Below, piece after piece: positions 40,208 to 50,396 of a stretch of 64,000 bases of DNA; within the stretch, counting starts at the first letter, position 1, and every line of letters starts with the position of its first letter. Source of the DNA: Zoogloeaceae bacterium (lineage in GTDB: Bacteria; Pseudomonadota; Gammaproteobacteria; Burkholderiales; Rhodocyclaceae); contig JAITSU010000068.1 of assembly GCA_031287525.1 (NCBI GenBank), positions 1-64,000 of the forward strand. The letters are read 5' to 3'. A program made the translations under genes and the position numbers. Under the pieces are notes generated by a model that did no database searches, was not told the DNA's origin, and saw nothing but the letters and a program-made list of their open reading frames with translations.

Positions 40208-41382
40208 CACGCTGTCACCTTGTACGCTGTCATCGAAGAAATTTGAATCCCTGCGTCAGCGGCCTGACTGCGCTTGCCCGGTTGGGGCTTGGCGGCAGGT
40301 GACGAGAGGCTGTCCAGTTCCTGTTGTGACTTGCGGATGCTTGCATCCTTCTGGTTCACGAGTTCTTTCAGATTCGCCACGAGCTTTTCCAGTTCTTTCA
40401 GTTTCGCCATGGATTCTTTCAGTTCGCGGTCGCTGGCAATCAAATCTTCTTCTGACACGCCCGACCTGCCGGCGCTCTGATTGCTGCGGGAAATCTGAAC
40501 CTTGTCGCCGCGCTCGGCGGGCGGCAGGGTTTCTTCCACCCTTGCGCTCACCTGACCGGAAACGGAACGACTACCGCCCGATGCGGCGTTGCTGCTTGCC
40601 GCTGATGCGAGCTTGCTTTGATAACTGCGCCAGGAAGCCGTTTGTGTGCGATACACCTGTTTCGCTTCGGACTGGGGGATGGCGGCGACATCCGCCGCGC
40701 CGGGGATTTTCAGCACCGCGCCACGGCGCAGACGGTTCATGTTGTTGCCCACGAAGGCATCGGGATTGTTCTGGTACAGCGCCGCCAGCATCTGCTCCAT
40801 CGTCACTCCGGCGTGCATGTTGGCGCGGGCGATGCGCCCCAGGGTTTCCCCCGCCTTGACCTCGTGCTCCCCGGCGATTTCACCCGTCGGCGTAGAAGCG
40901 GCAGGCGTCGCGCCTTTGGCAGGCGTCGTGCCGACGACCGTAGCCTGTCGGTAAAGCGCCTGTGTCGCCACTTCGGGCGGGTCGAGCAAGATCGTGTAGC
41001 CGCGTGTCAAGCGACCGGCGGGCCAACTCAACTCGACGAGAAAATCCAGATAAGGATCATTGATGGGCTGGCTGGATGTAATTCGGACGACCGCGCCGCC
41101 CGCAGCTTTTTCCAGAGAAAAACGCAAACCGGACAAGGCAGGCGCATACGCCACCCCCGTTTGCGCGAAGCTTTCCCTGGTGGCAAGATGCGCCACCATG
41201 CCGGATATTTCCTCCGGCAAAGCTGTAACCTTGACCTCGGCGCGCAAGGGTTGCCCCAACATGGAATGAACGGTAATCCCCCCCATTCCTGCGGCATTTA
41301 CCCATGTGGGCGCCAACGCCAAACCAGAAACCACAGCCAGAGCTGCGATGCGTTTGCCAAGCAGTGCGTATTTTTTGTTCAC
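40207..41382 (-). CDS. Short FimV-like protein (N-terminal, LysM and coiled-coil parts only)
   Basis: The 391-residue protein repeats the first third of the next gene: signal peptide ending VNAAGMGGITVHSMLGQPLR, the FLVELSWPAGRLTRGYTILL segment, LysM (HEVKAGETLGRIARANMHAG) and a coiled coil (ELKESMAKLKELEKLVANLK), then stops. It lacks the membrane helix, acidic linker and TPR domain. It is thus a secreted cell-wall-binding paralogue from tandem duplication. The GTG at 41382 follows GAGGGTGG and is preferred; an ATG at 41406 would add eight residues. Its stop overlaps the full-length fimV start. Confidence 0.8.
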   Translation of the reverse strand: MNKKYALLGKRIAALAVVSGLALAPTWVNAAGMGGITVHSMLGQPLRAEVKVTALPEEISGMVAHLATRESFAQTGVAYAPALSGLRFSLEKAAGGAVVRITSSQPINDPYLDFLVELSWPAGRLTRGYTILLDPPEVATQALYRQATVVGTTPAKGATPAASTPTGEIAGEHEVKAGETLGRIARANMHAGVTMEQMLAALYQNNPDAFVGNNMNRLRRGAVLKIPGAADVAAIPQSEAKQVYRTQTASWRSYQSKLASAASSNAASGGSRSVSGQVSARVEETLPPAERGDKVQISRSNQSAGRSGVSEEDLIASDRELKESMAKLKELEKLVANLKELVNQKDASIRKSQQELDSLSSPAAKPQPGKRSQAADAGIQISSMTAYKVTA

Positions 41383-41404
41383 GGAGCCACCCTCAGACGT
41401 TGCC

Positions 41405-41433
41405 ATTCTGTGTTACAGAATGTGTTACAGAAT
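41405..41433 (-). promoter_or_regulatory. Tandem palindromic repeat before the FimV-like gene
   Basis: On the plus strand, ATTCTGT-GTT-ACAGAAT is a perfect 7-bp-arm palindrome. It is followed by a second GTGTTACAGAAT 12 bases on, so the 12-mer occurs twice head to tail. It lies at the 5' end of the fimV unit, where an operator would be expected. No known factor recognised. Confidence 0.45.
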
Positions 41434-41520
41434 CGGTTTTCAAAATAACATCATACACTTAGACGCGCAAGCTAATCTTTCTTCTGAATAGTTTAGCATA
41501 GCTGCATTTCACTTAGCTAT

Positions 41521-41587
41521 CCTGATGAGGAAAAAACCTGCAAAAACATTGCTATTTTTGCGACAAACCCCATTTTTCTTCATCAGG
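41521..41587 (-). terminator. Nested hairpins between asd and the fimV unit
   Basis: An inner stem GCAAAAA/TTTTTGC (41540-41561) is followed on the minus strand by AGGTTTTTTCC. An outer CCTGATGA/TCATCAGG pair encloses it. It is placed to terminate the leu-asd transcript. Confidence 0.5.
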
Positions 41588-41616
41588 ACGCGCTTTTCCC
41601 CTCGTCAGGAAGAAAT

Positions 41617-42750
41617 TCACGCCGTCAGCAGAATACCCAACATGCGCCTGAGCGGTTCCGCTGCGCCCCACAAAAGCTGGTCGCCACAGGTAAACGCCGC
41701 CAGATATTCCGATCCCATCGCCATTTTGTGCAGGCGTCCGACGGGTACGGACAGCGTGCCGGTGACGGCGGCGGGCGTCAGTTCGCGCTCGGACAGCTCG
41801 CGTTCATTGGGAATCACTTTCGCCCAAGGGTTGGCTTTCACCAGCATGTCGGTGATTTCATCCAGCGGCACATCCTTTTTCAACTTGATGGTCAGCGCCT
41901 GCGAGTGGCAGCGCATCGCGCCAATCCGCACACACAAGCCGTCAACAGGGATACTGCCCGCAGCGCGGAACGGCGGTCTGCCCAGAATCTTGTTGCATTC
42001 CGCGCCACCCTTCCATTCTTCTTTCGATTGCCCATGTTCCACAGGCACGTCAATCCAGGGAATCAGGCTGCCCGCCAGCGCGGTGTTGCGAAAATTCTTT
42101 TTCGGGAAGGCGTCGGAACGAATGGTCGCCGCCACCTTTTTGTCGATGTCCAGAATGGCGGAAGCCGGGTCAGCAAGCAGGTCAGCGACAGAAGCGTGAA
42201 TCGCGCCCATCTGCGCGATGAGTTCGCGCATGTTCTGCGCGCCCGCGCCGGAAGCCGCCTGATAGGTCATTGAGGTCGCCCATTCGATCAGGTCGTTCTG
42301 GAACAGCCCGCCCAAGCCCATCAGCATCAGTGACACGGTGCAGTTGCCGCCAATCCAGTTTTTGCCGCCCCTGGTCAATGCGTTTTTAATGACATCCAGA
42401 TTGACCGGATCGAGCACGATCACCGCGTCATCCGCCATCCGCAGGGTGGAAGCCGCATCCACCCAATGCCCGTTCCAGCCCGCCGCGCGCAGCCTGGGGA
42501 AAATCTCTTTGGTGTAGTCACCCCCCTGACAGGTCACGATGATGTCGCACCCCTTCAAGGCATCGATGGATTTCGCGTCCTGCAAGACTGCTGCCGCCTC
42601 CTTGCCCCCGAAAACAGGGGCTTTGCCGCCTGCGTTTGAGGTGGAAAAATACACCGGCTCGAAATGGGCGAAATCGCCCTCTTCTTCCATGCGCTGCATG
42701 AGCACGGAACCGACCATGCCACGCCAACCAACCAGACCGACTCGTTTCAT
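41617..42750 (-). CDS. asd: Aspartate-semialdehyde dehydrogenase
   Basis: The 377-residue enzyme has the NADP-binding [20 protein letters not shown], the active-site cysteine in [19 protein letters not shown] (~residue 135), [14 protein letters not shown] and the catalytic His in [18 protein letters not shown]. It reduces aspartyl phosphate to the semialdehyde, the branch point to lysine, methionine and threonine. It lies 27 bases after leuB, as in many betaproteobacteria, and probably ends the leu transcript. Confidence 0.96.
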   Translation of the reverse strand: MKRVGLVGWRGMVGSVLMQRMEEEGDFAHFEPVYFSTSNAGGKAPVFGGKEAAAVLQDAKSIDALKGCDIIVTCQGGDYTKEIFPRLRAAGWNGHWVDAASTLRMADDAVIVLDPVNLDVIKNALTRGGKNWIGGNCTVSLMLMGLGGLFQNDLIEWATSMTYQAASGAGAQNMRELIAQMGAIHASVADLLADPASAILDIDKKVAATIRSDAFPKKNFRNTALAGSLIPWIDVPVEHGQSKEEWKGGAECNKILGRPPFRAAGSIPVDGLCVRIGAMRCHSQALTIKLKKDVPLDEITDMLVKANPWAKVIPNERELSERELTPAAVTGTLSVPVGRLHKMAMGSEYLAAFTCGDQLLWGAAEPLRRMLGILLTA

Positions 42751-42777
42751 TTTTACATCCTCACTGTTGTTATTTGT

Positions 42778-43836
42778 CTACAACGCCGCCAAAACCGCGT
42801 CGCCCATTTCCTTCGTTCCTGCCTTTTGCGTACCCGCCTCGAAAATGTCGCTGGTGCGATACCCCTGCGCCAGCACCTTTTTGACCGCATTTTCCACCCG
42901 CCCCGCCGCTTCTTCCAGATTGAAGGTATAGCGCAACAACATGGCGACCGAAAGGATGGTCGCCAGCGGATTGGCGAGATTTTTGCCCGCGATGTCCGGC
43001 GCGGAACCGTGCGAAGGCTCATATAAGCCCTTGTTATGCTGGTCGAGCGAAGCGGAAGGCAACATGCCGATGGAGCCGGTGAGCATGGAGGCTTCGTCAG
43101 AGAGAATGTCGCCAAACATGTTGCCCGTCACCAACACGTCAAACTGTTTGGGCGCGCGCACCAGTTGCATGGCGGCATTATCCACCAGCATATGCGAAAG
43201 CTCCACGTCCGGGTATTCCGGCGCCAGTTCATTCATCACGTCGCGCCAGAGTTGCGTGGTCTCCAGCACATTCATCTTGTCGACCGAGCAGACTTTTTTG
43301 CCCCGCTTTTGCGCCGCCTCGAACGCCACGCGCCCGATGCGGCGGATTTCCGATTCGGTGTAGTGCATGGTGTTGAAGCCGAAACGTTCGCCCTCCCGAA
43401 TCTCGATGCCGCGCGGCTGACCGAAATAAATATCGCCCGTGAGTTCGCGCACAATCAGGATGTCCAGCCCCGACACCACTTCCGGCTTCAGGCTGGAAGC
43501 GTTGGCGAGTTCCGGGTAGAGGATGGCGGGACGCAGATTGGCAAACAGGTTCAAATCCTTGCGAATCCCCAAAAGCCCACGTTCAGGACGCTGCTCGCGC
43601 GGCAGAGCGTCCCACTTCGGCCCGCCGACCGCGCCCAACAACACGGCATCGGCTTCCCGCGCCAGTTTTTGCGTCGCTTCCGGGTAGGGGTTGCCCGTCG
43701 CGTCCACGGCAGCGCCGCCCAACAACGCGGTTTCCAGTTCAAAGCCCAGATTCAGGGCGTTCAGCACACGCACGGCTTCCGCCGTAATTTCCGGACCGAT
43801 ACCATCACCGGGGAGAATGCAGATTTTTTTCGTCAT
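42778..43836 (-). CDS. leuB: 3-isopropylmalate dehydrogenase
   Basis: The 352-residue enzyme begins [20 protein letters not shown] and has the [14 protein letters not shown] segment, [11 protein letters not shown] and [15 protein letters not shown] (substrate binding), the catalytic Lys/Tyr region ([20 protein letters not shown]) and [20 protein letters not shown]. It oxidises and decarboxylates 3-isopropylmalate in leucine synthesis. Its first ten codons overlap the end of an unrelated upstream gene in another frame, which is unusual for leuB. AAGGAC precedes the ATG at 43836. Confidence 0.96.
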   Translation of the reverse strand: MTKKICILPGDGIGPEITAEAVRVLNALNLGFELETALLGGAAVDATGNPYPEATQKLAREADAVLLGAVGGPKWDALPREQRPERGLLGIRKDLNLFANLRPAILYPELANASSLKPEVVSGLDILIVRELTGDIYFGQPRGIEIREGERFGFNTMHYTESEIRRIGRVAFEAAQKRGKKVCSVDKMNVLETTQLWRDVMNELAPEYPDVELSHMLVDNAAMQLVRAPKQFDVLVTGNMFGDILSDEASMLTGSIGMLPSASLDQHNKGLYEPSHGSAPDIAGKNLANPLATILSVAMLLRYTFNLEEAAGRVENAVKKVLAQGYRTSDIFEAGTQKAGTKEMGDAVLAAL

Positions 43837-44485
43837 GCTTTTGTACGTCCTTTTCAACCAAAACCTTGTTCTTTTCTTCCAGCACATTCGCAATACGTTC
43901 AAGAATTTTGTTCTGCTGCTCACTCACGTCAATTTGCCGTTCGACGGCACACACCGTAGGCGATTTTGAGCCTGAATATTTATGCATGAGGGCTAGCCAG
44001 ACCCCGATGATAAGCAAGAGAGGAAACCAGGTGACGAATAAATCCACCCATTTCTCGCCTTGCAGATTCCATTGCGTACTGGAGCGAGGCGCTTCACATC
44101 CAGCGCTAGCCGAGGTGATTCGTATCTGTTGCGACACATACTCCGCTTGCGGTTTCAGCATCGAAGTATACAAACGAAACGCGATTTCATCGTTTTTCAG
44201 AAGGTTGTAAACAGAGTCTATGTTGACATCAATCAGCCGCTTGGCGGAATCGAAATACTGGATTTCCAACGTGATACGCCTCACATCATGCACACCACTA
44301 TTTTTAATTTTGCCGATGGTAATGACATTGTTTTCTTTCCACTCTGGTCCCACCGCAAAACCCATGCTGGTTTCCTGCACCGACAAGGATTTCAGCACAT
44401 CGCTATTGCTATTGTCATCACAAGCAAACGCGACGGGCATCGCCAGAAACGCGCAGAAAAAAACGGCATATCTGAATTTACACAT
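43805..44485 (-). CDS. Single-pass membrane protein of unknown function inserted in the leu operon
   Basis: The 226-residue protein has a signal peptide ([20 protein letters not shown]), a periplasmic domain of about 130 residues with [20 protein letters not shown] and [18 protein letters not shown], then one membrane helix in [20 protein letters not shown] and a cytoplasmic coiled coil. The helix closely resembles the second membrane segment of FtsH, but no AAA+ domain follows. It lies 14 bases after leuD and overlaps leuB by 32 bases. Composition is AT-richer than the leu genes, so it looks inserted. GAGAGTGAT precedes the ATG at 44485. Function unknown. Confidence 0.68.
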   Translation of the reverse strand: MCKFRYAVFFCAFLAMPVAFACDDNSNSDVLKSLSVQETSMGFAVGPEWKENNVITIGKIKNSGVHDVRRITLEIQYFDSAKRLIDVNIDSVYNLLKNDEIAFRLYTSMLKPQAEYVSQQIRITSASAGCEAPRSSTQWNLQGEKWVDLFVTWFPLLLIIGVWLALMHKYSGSKSPTVCAVERQIDVSEQQNKILERIANVLEEKNKVLVEKDVQKHDEKNLHSPR

Positions 44486-44499
44486 ATCACTCTCCTGCC

Positions 44500-45141
44500 T
44501 CACGCCGCAAACAGCCACGGCGATTGCTGTCTGCGGCGGTCTTCGTAAGCGTGGATTTCATCGGCGTGGCGCAGGGTCAAGCCGATGTCGTCCCAGCCGT
44601 TCAGCAGGCATTCCTTTCTGAACGGGTCGACCTGAAAGGGGATGGCGTAACCATCGGGGCGAATGACCCGTTGCGCCTCTAAATCCACCGTCAGCTTGAA
44701 GCCCGGCGTGTATTCGGTGAGACCGAACAGGGCGTCGAGTTCCGCTTTGGGCAGCACGAGGGGCAAGAGACCGTTTTTGAAGGAATTGTTGAAGAAAATA
44801 TCGGCGAAGGATTCGGCAAGAATGACCTTGAAGCCGTAGTCCGCCAGCGCCCACGGCGCGTGTTCGCGGCTGGAACCGCAGCCGAAATTGCTGCGCGTGA
44901 GCAAAATGGACGCGCCCTGATAGCGCGCCTGATTCAACACGAAATTGGGATTTTTCGCGCGCTTGCCGTGATCCATGCCCGGTTCGCCGTGATCCATGTA
45001 GCGCCATTCGTCGAAGGCATTGGGGCCGAAGCCCGCGCGCTGGATGGATTTCAGAAACTGCTTCGGGATGATGGCGTCCGTATCCACATTGTTGCGGTCA
45101 AGCGGCGCAACCAGTCCTTCAAATTTAATGAATTTTTCCAT
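44500..45141 (-). CDS. leuD: 3-isopropylmalate dehydratase small subunit
   Basis: The 213-residue protein has [40 protein letters not shown] followed by [18 protein letters not shown], and [20 protein letters not shown], all LeuD hallmarks. With LeuC it isomerises 2- to 3-isopropylmalate. It follows leuC by 10 bases. Confidence 0.97.
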   Translation of the reverse strand: MEKFIKFEGLVAPLDRNNVDTDAIIPKQFLKSIQRAGFGPNAFDEWRYMDHGEPGMDHGKRAKNPNFVLNQARYQGASILLTRSNFGCGSSREHAPWALADYGFKVILAESFADIFFNNSFKNGLLPLVLPKAELDALFGLTEYTPGFKLTVDLEAQRVIRPDGYAIPFQVDPFRKECLLNGWDDIGLTLRHADEIHAYEDRRRQQSPWLFAA

Positions 45142-45151
45142 AGCTTTTCAA

Positions 45152-46558
45152 TCAAAGAATCTCGCGCACATCGACAAAATGTCCGGCGATGGCTGCTGCC
45201 GCCGCCATTGCCGGACTGACCAGATGGGTGCGCCCGCCCGGCCCCTGCCGACCTTCAAAATTGCGGTTCGAGGTGGAAGCGCAACGCTCGCCCGCTTCCA
45301 GACGGTCAGCGTTCATGGCAAGGCACATGGAGCAACCCGGTTCGCGCCATTCAAAACCGGCGGCGACAAAAATTTTGTCCAGACCTTCCGCTTCCGCCTG
45401 CCGCTTGACGAGACCGGAACCCGGCACTGCCAGCGCGAGTTTGACGGTATCCGCCTTCTTGCGACCTTTCAGCGCCGCCGCCGCCTGCCGCAAATCTTCA
45501 ATGCGCGAATTGGTACAGGAGCCGATGAATACCTTGTCGATTTTGATCGCCTGAATCGCCATATTGGGCGTCAAGCCCATATACGTGAGCGCCCGCTCCA
45601 TGCCTTCGCGCCGCGCCGGGTCGCGCTCTTTGGCGGGGTCGGGCACAACAGCCGTAATGGGCAGCACCATTTCCGGCGAAGTGCCCCAGGTAACTTGCGG
45701 CAGAATCTCCGCCGCGTTTAATTCCACGGTACGGTCAAACGTCGCGCCCGCGTCGGAACGCAGGGTGCGCCAATACGCCACCGCCCTCTCCCACGCCGCG
45801 CCACGCGGCGCAAAGGGGCGGTCTTTCAGATAATGGAGGGTCACGTCATCGGCGGCGACCAGCCCCAACCGCGCGCCGGCTTCAATCGCCATATTGCAAA
45901 GCGTCATGCGACCTTCCATCGAAAGCCCGCGAATGGCGGAGCCGCCAAATTCCAGCGCGTAGCCCGTACCGCCCGCCGTGCCGATTTTGCCGATGATCGC
46001 CAACGCCACGTCTTTTGCGGTCACGCCCTTGCCCAGTCTGCCTTCGACCAGAATCAGCATGGACTTCGATTTTTTTTGAATCAGGCATTGGGTCGCCAAC
46101 ACATGCTCGACTTCGGACGTGCCGATGCCGTGCGCCATGCAGGCGAACGCGCCGTGCGTCGAAGTATGCGAATCGCCGCACACCACGGTCATCCCCGGCA
46201 GAATCGCGCCGTTCTCAGGCCCGACCACATGCACGATGCCCTGACGCGCGTCCTTGAACGGAAAATACGCCAGCGCTCCCACTTCACGGATATTGGCGTC
46301 CAGCGTTTCCACCTGCTGACGGGAAATCGGGTCTTTGATGCCCTCGTCCCAATGATCGGTGGGCGTGTTGTGGTCGGCAGTCGCCACAATGGAAGACACC
46401 CGCCAAGGCTTGCGCCCCGCCAGTTTCAAGCCTTCAAACGCCTGCGGGCTGGTGACTTCATGCACCAGATGGCGATCGATGTAAATCAGTGCCGTGCCGT
46501 CCGCCTCCTGGCGCACTACATGGCTATCCCAAAGTTTGTCGTAAAGGGTTTGCGGCAT
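45152..46558 (-). CDS. leuC: 3-isopropylmalate dehydratase large subunit
   Basis: The 468-residue aconitase-family protein has [20 protein letters not shown] at the N-terminus, [20 protein letters not shown], and 4Fe-4S cysteines in [17 protein letters not shown] and [20 protein letters not shown]. It is the first gene of the leuC-leuD-X-leuB-asd operon. The ATG at 46558 is preceded by a hairpin (46562-46586), which could influence translation. Confidence 0.97.
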   Translation of the reverse strand: MPQTLYDKLWDSHVVRQEADGTALIYIDRHLVHEVTSPQAFEGLKLAGRKPWRVSSIVATADHNTPTDHWDEGIKDPISRQQVETLDANIREVGALAYFPFKDARQGIVHVVGPENGAILPGMTVVCGDSHTSTHGAFACMAHGIGTSEVEHVLATQCLIQKKSKSMLILVEGRLGKGVTAKDVALAIIGKIGTAGGTGYALEFGGSAIRGLSMEGRMTLCNMAIEAGARLGLVAADDVTLHYLKDRPFAPRGAAWERAVAYWRTLRSDAGATFDRTVELNAAEILPQVTWGTSPEMVLPITAVVPDPAKERDPARREGMERALTYMGLTPNMAIQAIKIDKVFIGSCTNSRIEDLRQAAAALKGRKKADTVKLALAVPGSGLVKRQAEAEGLDKIFVAAGFEWREPGCSMCLAMNADRLEAGERCASTSNRNFEGRQGPGGRTHLVSPAMAAAAAIAGHFVDVREIL

Positions 46559-46561
46559 AAA

Positions 46562-46586
46562 CACGCTTCCAGACCGGAAAAGCGTG
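46562..46586 (-). promoter_or_regulatory. Hairpin immediately upstream of leuC
   Basis: CACGCTT and AAGCGTG form a 7-bp stem, extended internally by a TCC/GGA pairing, ending 4 bases before the leuC ATG. It would occlude the ribosome site region on the minus-strand transcript. No leucine-rich leader peptide was found. Confidence 0.4.
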
Positions 46587-46717
46587 GAATTATGGCATAA
46601 AAAACAAGCGTTTTGCCCGAAAATCCGTATCCGCGCCCGCATCGGAGAAATTCTTATATACTACCAAGGTTTTCCTGTTGTTCTACCCGTTGCCCTTACT
46701 TGTACCTCTTTTACATC

Positions 46718-47899
46718 ATGCAGGTTCTCCCCCCTCACATCGTCTGTAATCTCACGAACTGGCGACACCTCCTTACCCTGGTCGCCAGTGAACTGCATCC
46801 CGACGAATACGTAAACCTGCTCACGCCGAAGCGGCATTCCACGCTGCTGACTTCCAAGCGCACAGTCATGATTGTGAACCGCGCCCGCTTCATCGCCTTG
46901 CTGTTCGCCATCCTGACGCCCTTGTGGTGCGTGGTGGATTATGTTGTTTTTCCGTTTGAACTCTGGGTGCAAATGACCATTCTGCGGGTTCTGACCAGCG
47001 TCGCCTTCGTTGCCCTGATCTTGCTTTGCAAGTTGAAGCCCACCCGCCTGAAACTGCGCCACACGCATCAGGCGTTGTTTGCCCTGTTTCTGATTCCCTG
47101 CGTTTTCTATCTGGCTTCGCTTTATCTGCTTGATGTCCATGCCGTCACCGGCATCCCCAGCATTATTCTGTCCGCTTATACCTTCCTGCCCTTTGTGCTC
47201 GTGGCGGGGCTTTCCATCTTCCCCTTGAGCCTGGCGGAAAATCTGTTGCTAACCAGCATCATTCTGCTGGTTCAATTCGCTTCCATGTTGTTGCGCCTGC
47301 ATGACCAAAGCTGGACGAATTTTTTCAGCACCTTCTGGCTTCTGCTTTTGCTGGCGGGCACTTCCCTCATGGCAGGCGCCAGCCAACTGGCGTTTATCGT
47401 GGCGTTGGTGCGACAGGCGGTGCGCGACCCCCTCACTTCCTGCTTTACCCGCAGAAGCGGCGAAGAATTACTGAGTCTGCAATTTTCCATTTCAACCCGC
47501 AGTAACACGCCGCTCGCCCTGGCCTTTGTCGACCTCGACCATTTCAAGCTCGTCAACGACAAATGGGGACATGAAGCCGGCGATCACGTCCTGCAACAGG
47601 CGGCGGAAATCATCATGCAAATCATCCGTTCAGGCGACATGCTGCTGCGCTGGGGCGGCGAGGAATTTCTCATCATCATGCCGGATACCAACATTTATCA
47701 GGCCGAAGCCGCCCTCACCCGTCTGCAACTTGCGGGGCTTGGCAAACGTCCGGATGGCGAAAACATCACCGCCAGCATCGGGATTACCGAACGCCTGCAA
47801 GACAAAGTGGGCGATCTGCACGACCTGGTTAACCTTGCTGACCAACGGATGTACCGCGCCAAGGAGAACGGGCGCAACCAGATCATCATCGACGACTGA
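46718..47899 (+). CDS. Membrane-bound diguanylate cyclase
   Basis: The 393-residue protein has about six N-terminal transmembrane helices (residues ~55-230), then a GGDEF-type domain starting RDPLTSCFTRRSGEELLSLQ. It carries substrate and metal residues in LALAFVDLDHFKLVNDKWGH, active-site RWGGEEFLIIMPDT and the final RMYRAKENGRNQIIIDD. The GGEEF variant is catalytically competent in known enzymes. It makes cyclic di-GMP, which controls motility and biofilm. There is no RxxD inhibitory site 5 residues before GGEEF (SGDMLLRWGGEEF). The ATG at 46718 is preferred over an upstream TTG. Divergent from leuC. Confidence 0.88.
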   Translation: MQVLPPHIVCNLTNWRHLLTLVASELHPDEYVNLLTPKRHSTLLTSKRTVMIVNRARFIALLFAILTPLWCVVDYVVFPFELWVQMTILRVLTSVAFVALILLCKLKPTRLKLRHTHQALFALFLIPCVFYLASLYLLDVHAVTGIPSIILSAYTFLPFVLVAGLSIFPLSLAENLLLTSIILLVQFASMLLRLHDQSWTNFFSTFWLLLLLAGTSLMAGASQLAFIVALVRQAVRDPLTSCFTRRSGEELLSLQFSISTRSNTPLALAFVDLDHFKLVNDKWGHEAGDHVLQQAAEIIMQIIRSGDMLLRWGGEEFLIIMPDTNIYQAEAALTRLQLAGLGKRPDGENITASIGITERLQDKVGDLHDLVNLADQRMYRAKENGRNQIIIDD

Positions 47900-47910
47900 T
47901 CAATCAAGGT

Positions 47911-47969
47911 GGCGGGAGCATCCTGCTCCCGCAGGGTAGAAGGGTAGGGCGCGTTCTCCGAACGCGCCG
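47911..47969. repeat. Two hairpin repeats beside element copy B
   Basis: GCGGGAGCATCCTGCTCCCG-type palindrome at 47911-47932, then a GGTAGGGCGCGTTCTCCGAA-type palindrome at 47942-47969, of the same families as at 608-644 and 21983-22011. Confidence 0.75.
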
Positions 47970-48121
47970 CAGGCTGCTGACAAAGTTGCACAGAGCGTTT
48001 TTTTGAGTGAAGGTTTTCCTGGGAACGCCAGCGTCCACGCTGGCAGCGGTGTTTGTGCGGCAATCTGCGCTCAAAGTCGGCGTTCCCAGAAAGCTACTTC
48101 GGAGGTTTGTCAACAGTCTGG
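47970..48121. mobile_element. 152-bp short inverted-repeat element, copy B
   Basis: Nearly identical to 8609-8760 and in the same orientation, with the same 15-bp imperfect terminal repeats (CAGGCTGCTGACAAA and the complement of CAGACTGTTGACAAA). It sits between a GCGGGAGCA-type hairpin on the left and another on the right (48122-48149), which mirrors the setting of copy A. Confidence 0.75.
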
Positions 48122-48149
48122 GTGGCGAGAGCATCCTGCTCCCGCCACG
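48122..48149. repeat. GCGGGAGCA-type hairpin at the miaA 3' end
   Basis: GTGGCGAGAGCATCCTGCTC...CCGCCAC ends 2 bases from the miaA stop codon (48151-48153); on the minus strand it could act as an mRNA 3' stabiliser or a weak terminator without a U-tract. Confidence 0.6.
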
Positions 48150-48150
48150 T

Positions 48151-49116
48151 TCACCCCAGAAATGCCGCCACCCGCGCCACCACCCGCGCCGCCAGACCCG
48201 CGTCCAGACAATCGAAAACCTCGCCCGTCACCGTGTTGGTCAGCCAGGTCATCTGGCGTTTGGCGAGTTGGCGGGTGGCAAAAATGCCCCGGTCGGTCAA
48301 TTCGGCGCGGCTGGCGATTTTTCCTTCCTGCCATTCCCAGACCTGACGATAGCCGACCGAGCGCATCGAAGGCAGGTCGGGCGAAAGGTCGTAACGCTGG
48401 CGCAGACGTTCCACTTCTTCAATCAACCCCGCTTGCAGCATGGCGCAAAAGCGTTCGGCAATGCGCTCGTGCAACACGGTACGCGCCGAAGGCAACAGGG
48501 CAAGGCGCAAAAAACGGTCAGGCAGCGGATGACTGTGTCCTTCCGCCAACAACTCCGACATGGGACGCCCTGCAATCCGGCAGATTTCCAGCGCTCGCTG
48601 AATGCGCTGGCGATCACCCGGCGCAAGGCGGGCAGCCGTCACCGGGTCGAGCGCCGCCAATTCAGAATGCAAGGCAGCCCAGCCTTTTTGCAGGGCTTTT
48701 GCCTCGATCGCGGCACGGAGTTCAGGGTCGGCTTGCGGCAAGTCGGCAAGCCCCTCCAGCAATGCCTTGTAATACAGCATCGTGCCGCCCACCAACAGAG
48801 GCACGCGACCAAACGCGCGGATTTCCGCCATCGCCGCCAACGCATCCGCGCGGAAACGGGCGGCGCTGTAGCGTTCTTCGGGGCTGATGAGGTCGACGAG
48901 ATGGTGCGGAAATTCCGCCCGCGTCGCCGCGTCCGGCTTCGCCGTACCGATGTCCATATCCCGAAACACCAGCGCGGAATCGACGCTGATGATGCCCACG
49001 GGAAAACGCCGCGCCAGTTCCAACGCCAGATTCGTCTTGCCGCTGGCCGTCGGCCCCATGAGCAAAATGGCGGGCGGCGCATTACCGCCCGCCCCCGTCG
49101 TTATCCGCAAACTCAC
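48151..49116 (-). CDS. miaA: tRNA dimethylallyltransferase
   Basis: The 321-residue protein has P-loop [40 protein letters not shown] (catalytic Asp), [20 protein letters not shown] and a zinc-finger-like insert region, and ends [20 protein letters not shown]. It adds a dimethylallyl group to A37 of tRNAs reading UNN codons. The GTG start at 49116 overlaps the ppk2 stop codon (GTGA), so the two are coupled. In many betaproteobacteria hfq follows or precedes miaA; that is not so here. Confidence 0.94.
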   Translation of the reverse strand: MSLRITTGAGGNAPPAILLMGPTASGKTNLALELARRFPVGIISVDSALVFRDMDIGTAKPDAATRAEFPHHLVDLISPEERYSAARFRADALAAMAEIRAFGRVPLLVGGTMLYYKALLEGLADLPQADPELRAAIEAKALQKGWAALHSELAALDPVTAARLAPGDRQRIQRALEICRIAGRPMSELLAEGHSHPLPDRFLRLALLPSARTVLHERIAERFCAMLQAGLIEEVERLRQRYDLSPDLPSMRSVGYRQVWEWQEGKIASRAELTDRGIFATRQLAKRQMTWLTNTVTGEVFDCLDAGLAARVVARVAAFLG

Positions 49117-50396
49117 AGCGTGGGCGTGCCTTCCTGCTCGCCCAGTTCATACACCACGTTGGCGCGCCCCACCAGCAACGGGTCGAGATGCCCGATGCGC
49201 TCCACGTCCTTGTTGGTATAGGGCAGCTTGTGCAGGATGTAGCGCATGGCATTCAGCCGCGCCCGCTTCTTGCAATCGGATTTCACCACCGTCCACGGCG
49301 CGTCGGCGGTGTCGGTGTAGAAAAACATCGCCTCCTTCGCCTTGGTGTAGTCGTCCCATTTATCCAGCGAAGCCAGGTCGATGGGCGACAGTTTCCACTG
49401 TTTCAGGGGATGCGCTTCCCGCTCCTTGAAACGGCGGCGCTGTTCGGCGCGGCTCACCGAGAACCAGAATTTAATCAGGTGGATGCCGCTACGCGCCAGA
49501 TTGCGCTCGAATTCCGGACACTGGCGCATGAACTCGCCATATTCGTCAGGATTGCAGAAACTCATCACCCGCTCCACACCGGCGCGGTTATACCAGGAAC
49601 GGTCAAACAGCACGATTTCGCCCATCGTCGGCAGATGCTCGATATAGCGTTGGAAATACCACTGACCGCGCTCCACGTCGGAAGGTTTTTCCAGCGCGAT
49701 CACCTTCGCGCCGCGCGGATTCAAGTGCTCCATGAACCGCTTGATGGTGCCGCCCTTGCCCGCCGCGTCGCGCCCCTCGAAAAGAATCACCAGCCGTTGC
49801 CCCGTTTCCTTGACCCAGGCTTGCAGCTTCAACAATTCCACCTGCAACTGATATTTCTGCTTCTCGTAATTCTTGCGCGACATCAGGTTCTTGTACGGAT
49901 AGCCGCCCGTGCGCCAGTCATCGGAAAGCACCTCATCCGGTCGTAACACCGTTTTGCGGGTTTGCGCGTTCGTCTGTTTCAGAAAAGCGTCGCGCAACAC
50001 CGCCACATCATCGGGCGAAGCCCCTGCCAAAATGGTTTCCAGCGTACTGGCGACCGAAGCGACATCCTCTTTGGCAGAAACCGTTTTCAGAATGTCCGAA
50101 ATCGCCACCACCTTGGAATCCCGCGCCGCCGACACCGCCTGCTCCACCTCAAACGCCTTGATGCCCTCCGGCGTGGAAGAAGTCGCAATATCCCCCGCCC
50201 GCGCCGGACGCGGACGCCGAACCGCTTTGACGGGTTTGGCGGCGGCGGGTTTGGGAGCGGCTTTGGCAACAGCAGTTCTGGCGGGGGACTTGCGCGCAAC
50301 GGGCTTGCCAACAACGGGTTTCACAACTTTTGCGGCAGGGGCGGCGGCAGTGGCGGGGGCAGACTTCGCTGCCGGTTTTTTCTTTTCTGTAACCAT
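49113..50396 (-). CDS. ppk2: Polyphosphate kinase 2 family protein with basic N-terminal tail
   Basis: The 427-residue protein has a C-terminal PPK2 domain (residues ~165-420): Walker [21 protein letters not shown], then [20 protein letters not shown] followed by [18 protein letters not shown] (Walker B), lid [18 protein letters not shown] and [23 protein letters not shown]2 uses polyphosphate to phosphorylate nucleotides or the reverse. The first ~65 residues are Lys/Ala/Pro-rich ([29 protein letters not shown]), a second charged section follows. The ATG at 50396 has AGGAG upstream. Read on the minus strand before miaA. Confidence 0.9.
   Translation of the reverse strand: MVTEKKKPAAKSAPATAAAPAAKVVKPVVGKPVARKSPARTAVAKAAPKPAAAKPVKAVRRPRPARAGDIATSSTPEGIKAFEVEQAVSAARDSKVVAISDILKTVSAKEDVASVASTLETILAGASPDDVAVLRDAFLKQTNAQTRKTVLRPDEVLSDDWRTGGYPYKNLMSRKNYEKQKYQLQVELLKLQAWVKETGQRLVILFEGRDAAGKGGTIKRFMEHLNPRGAKVIALEKPSDVERGQWYFQRYIEHLPTMGEIVLFDRSWYNRAGVERVMSFCNPDEYGEFMRQCPEFERNLARSGIHLIKFWFSVSRAEQRRRFKEREAHPLKQWKLSPIDLASLDKWDDYTKAKEAMFFYTDTADAPWTVVKSDCKKRARLNAMRYILHKLPYTNKDVERIGHLDPLLVGRANVVYELGEQEGTPTL

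Noticed and set aside
46559-46717. Leucine leader peptide for attenuation before leuC
   Set aside because: No short frame with clustered leucine codons and no alternative terminator pair was found; only a simple hairpin is present.
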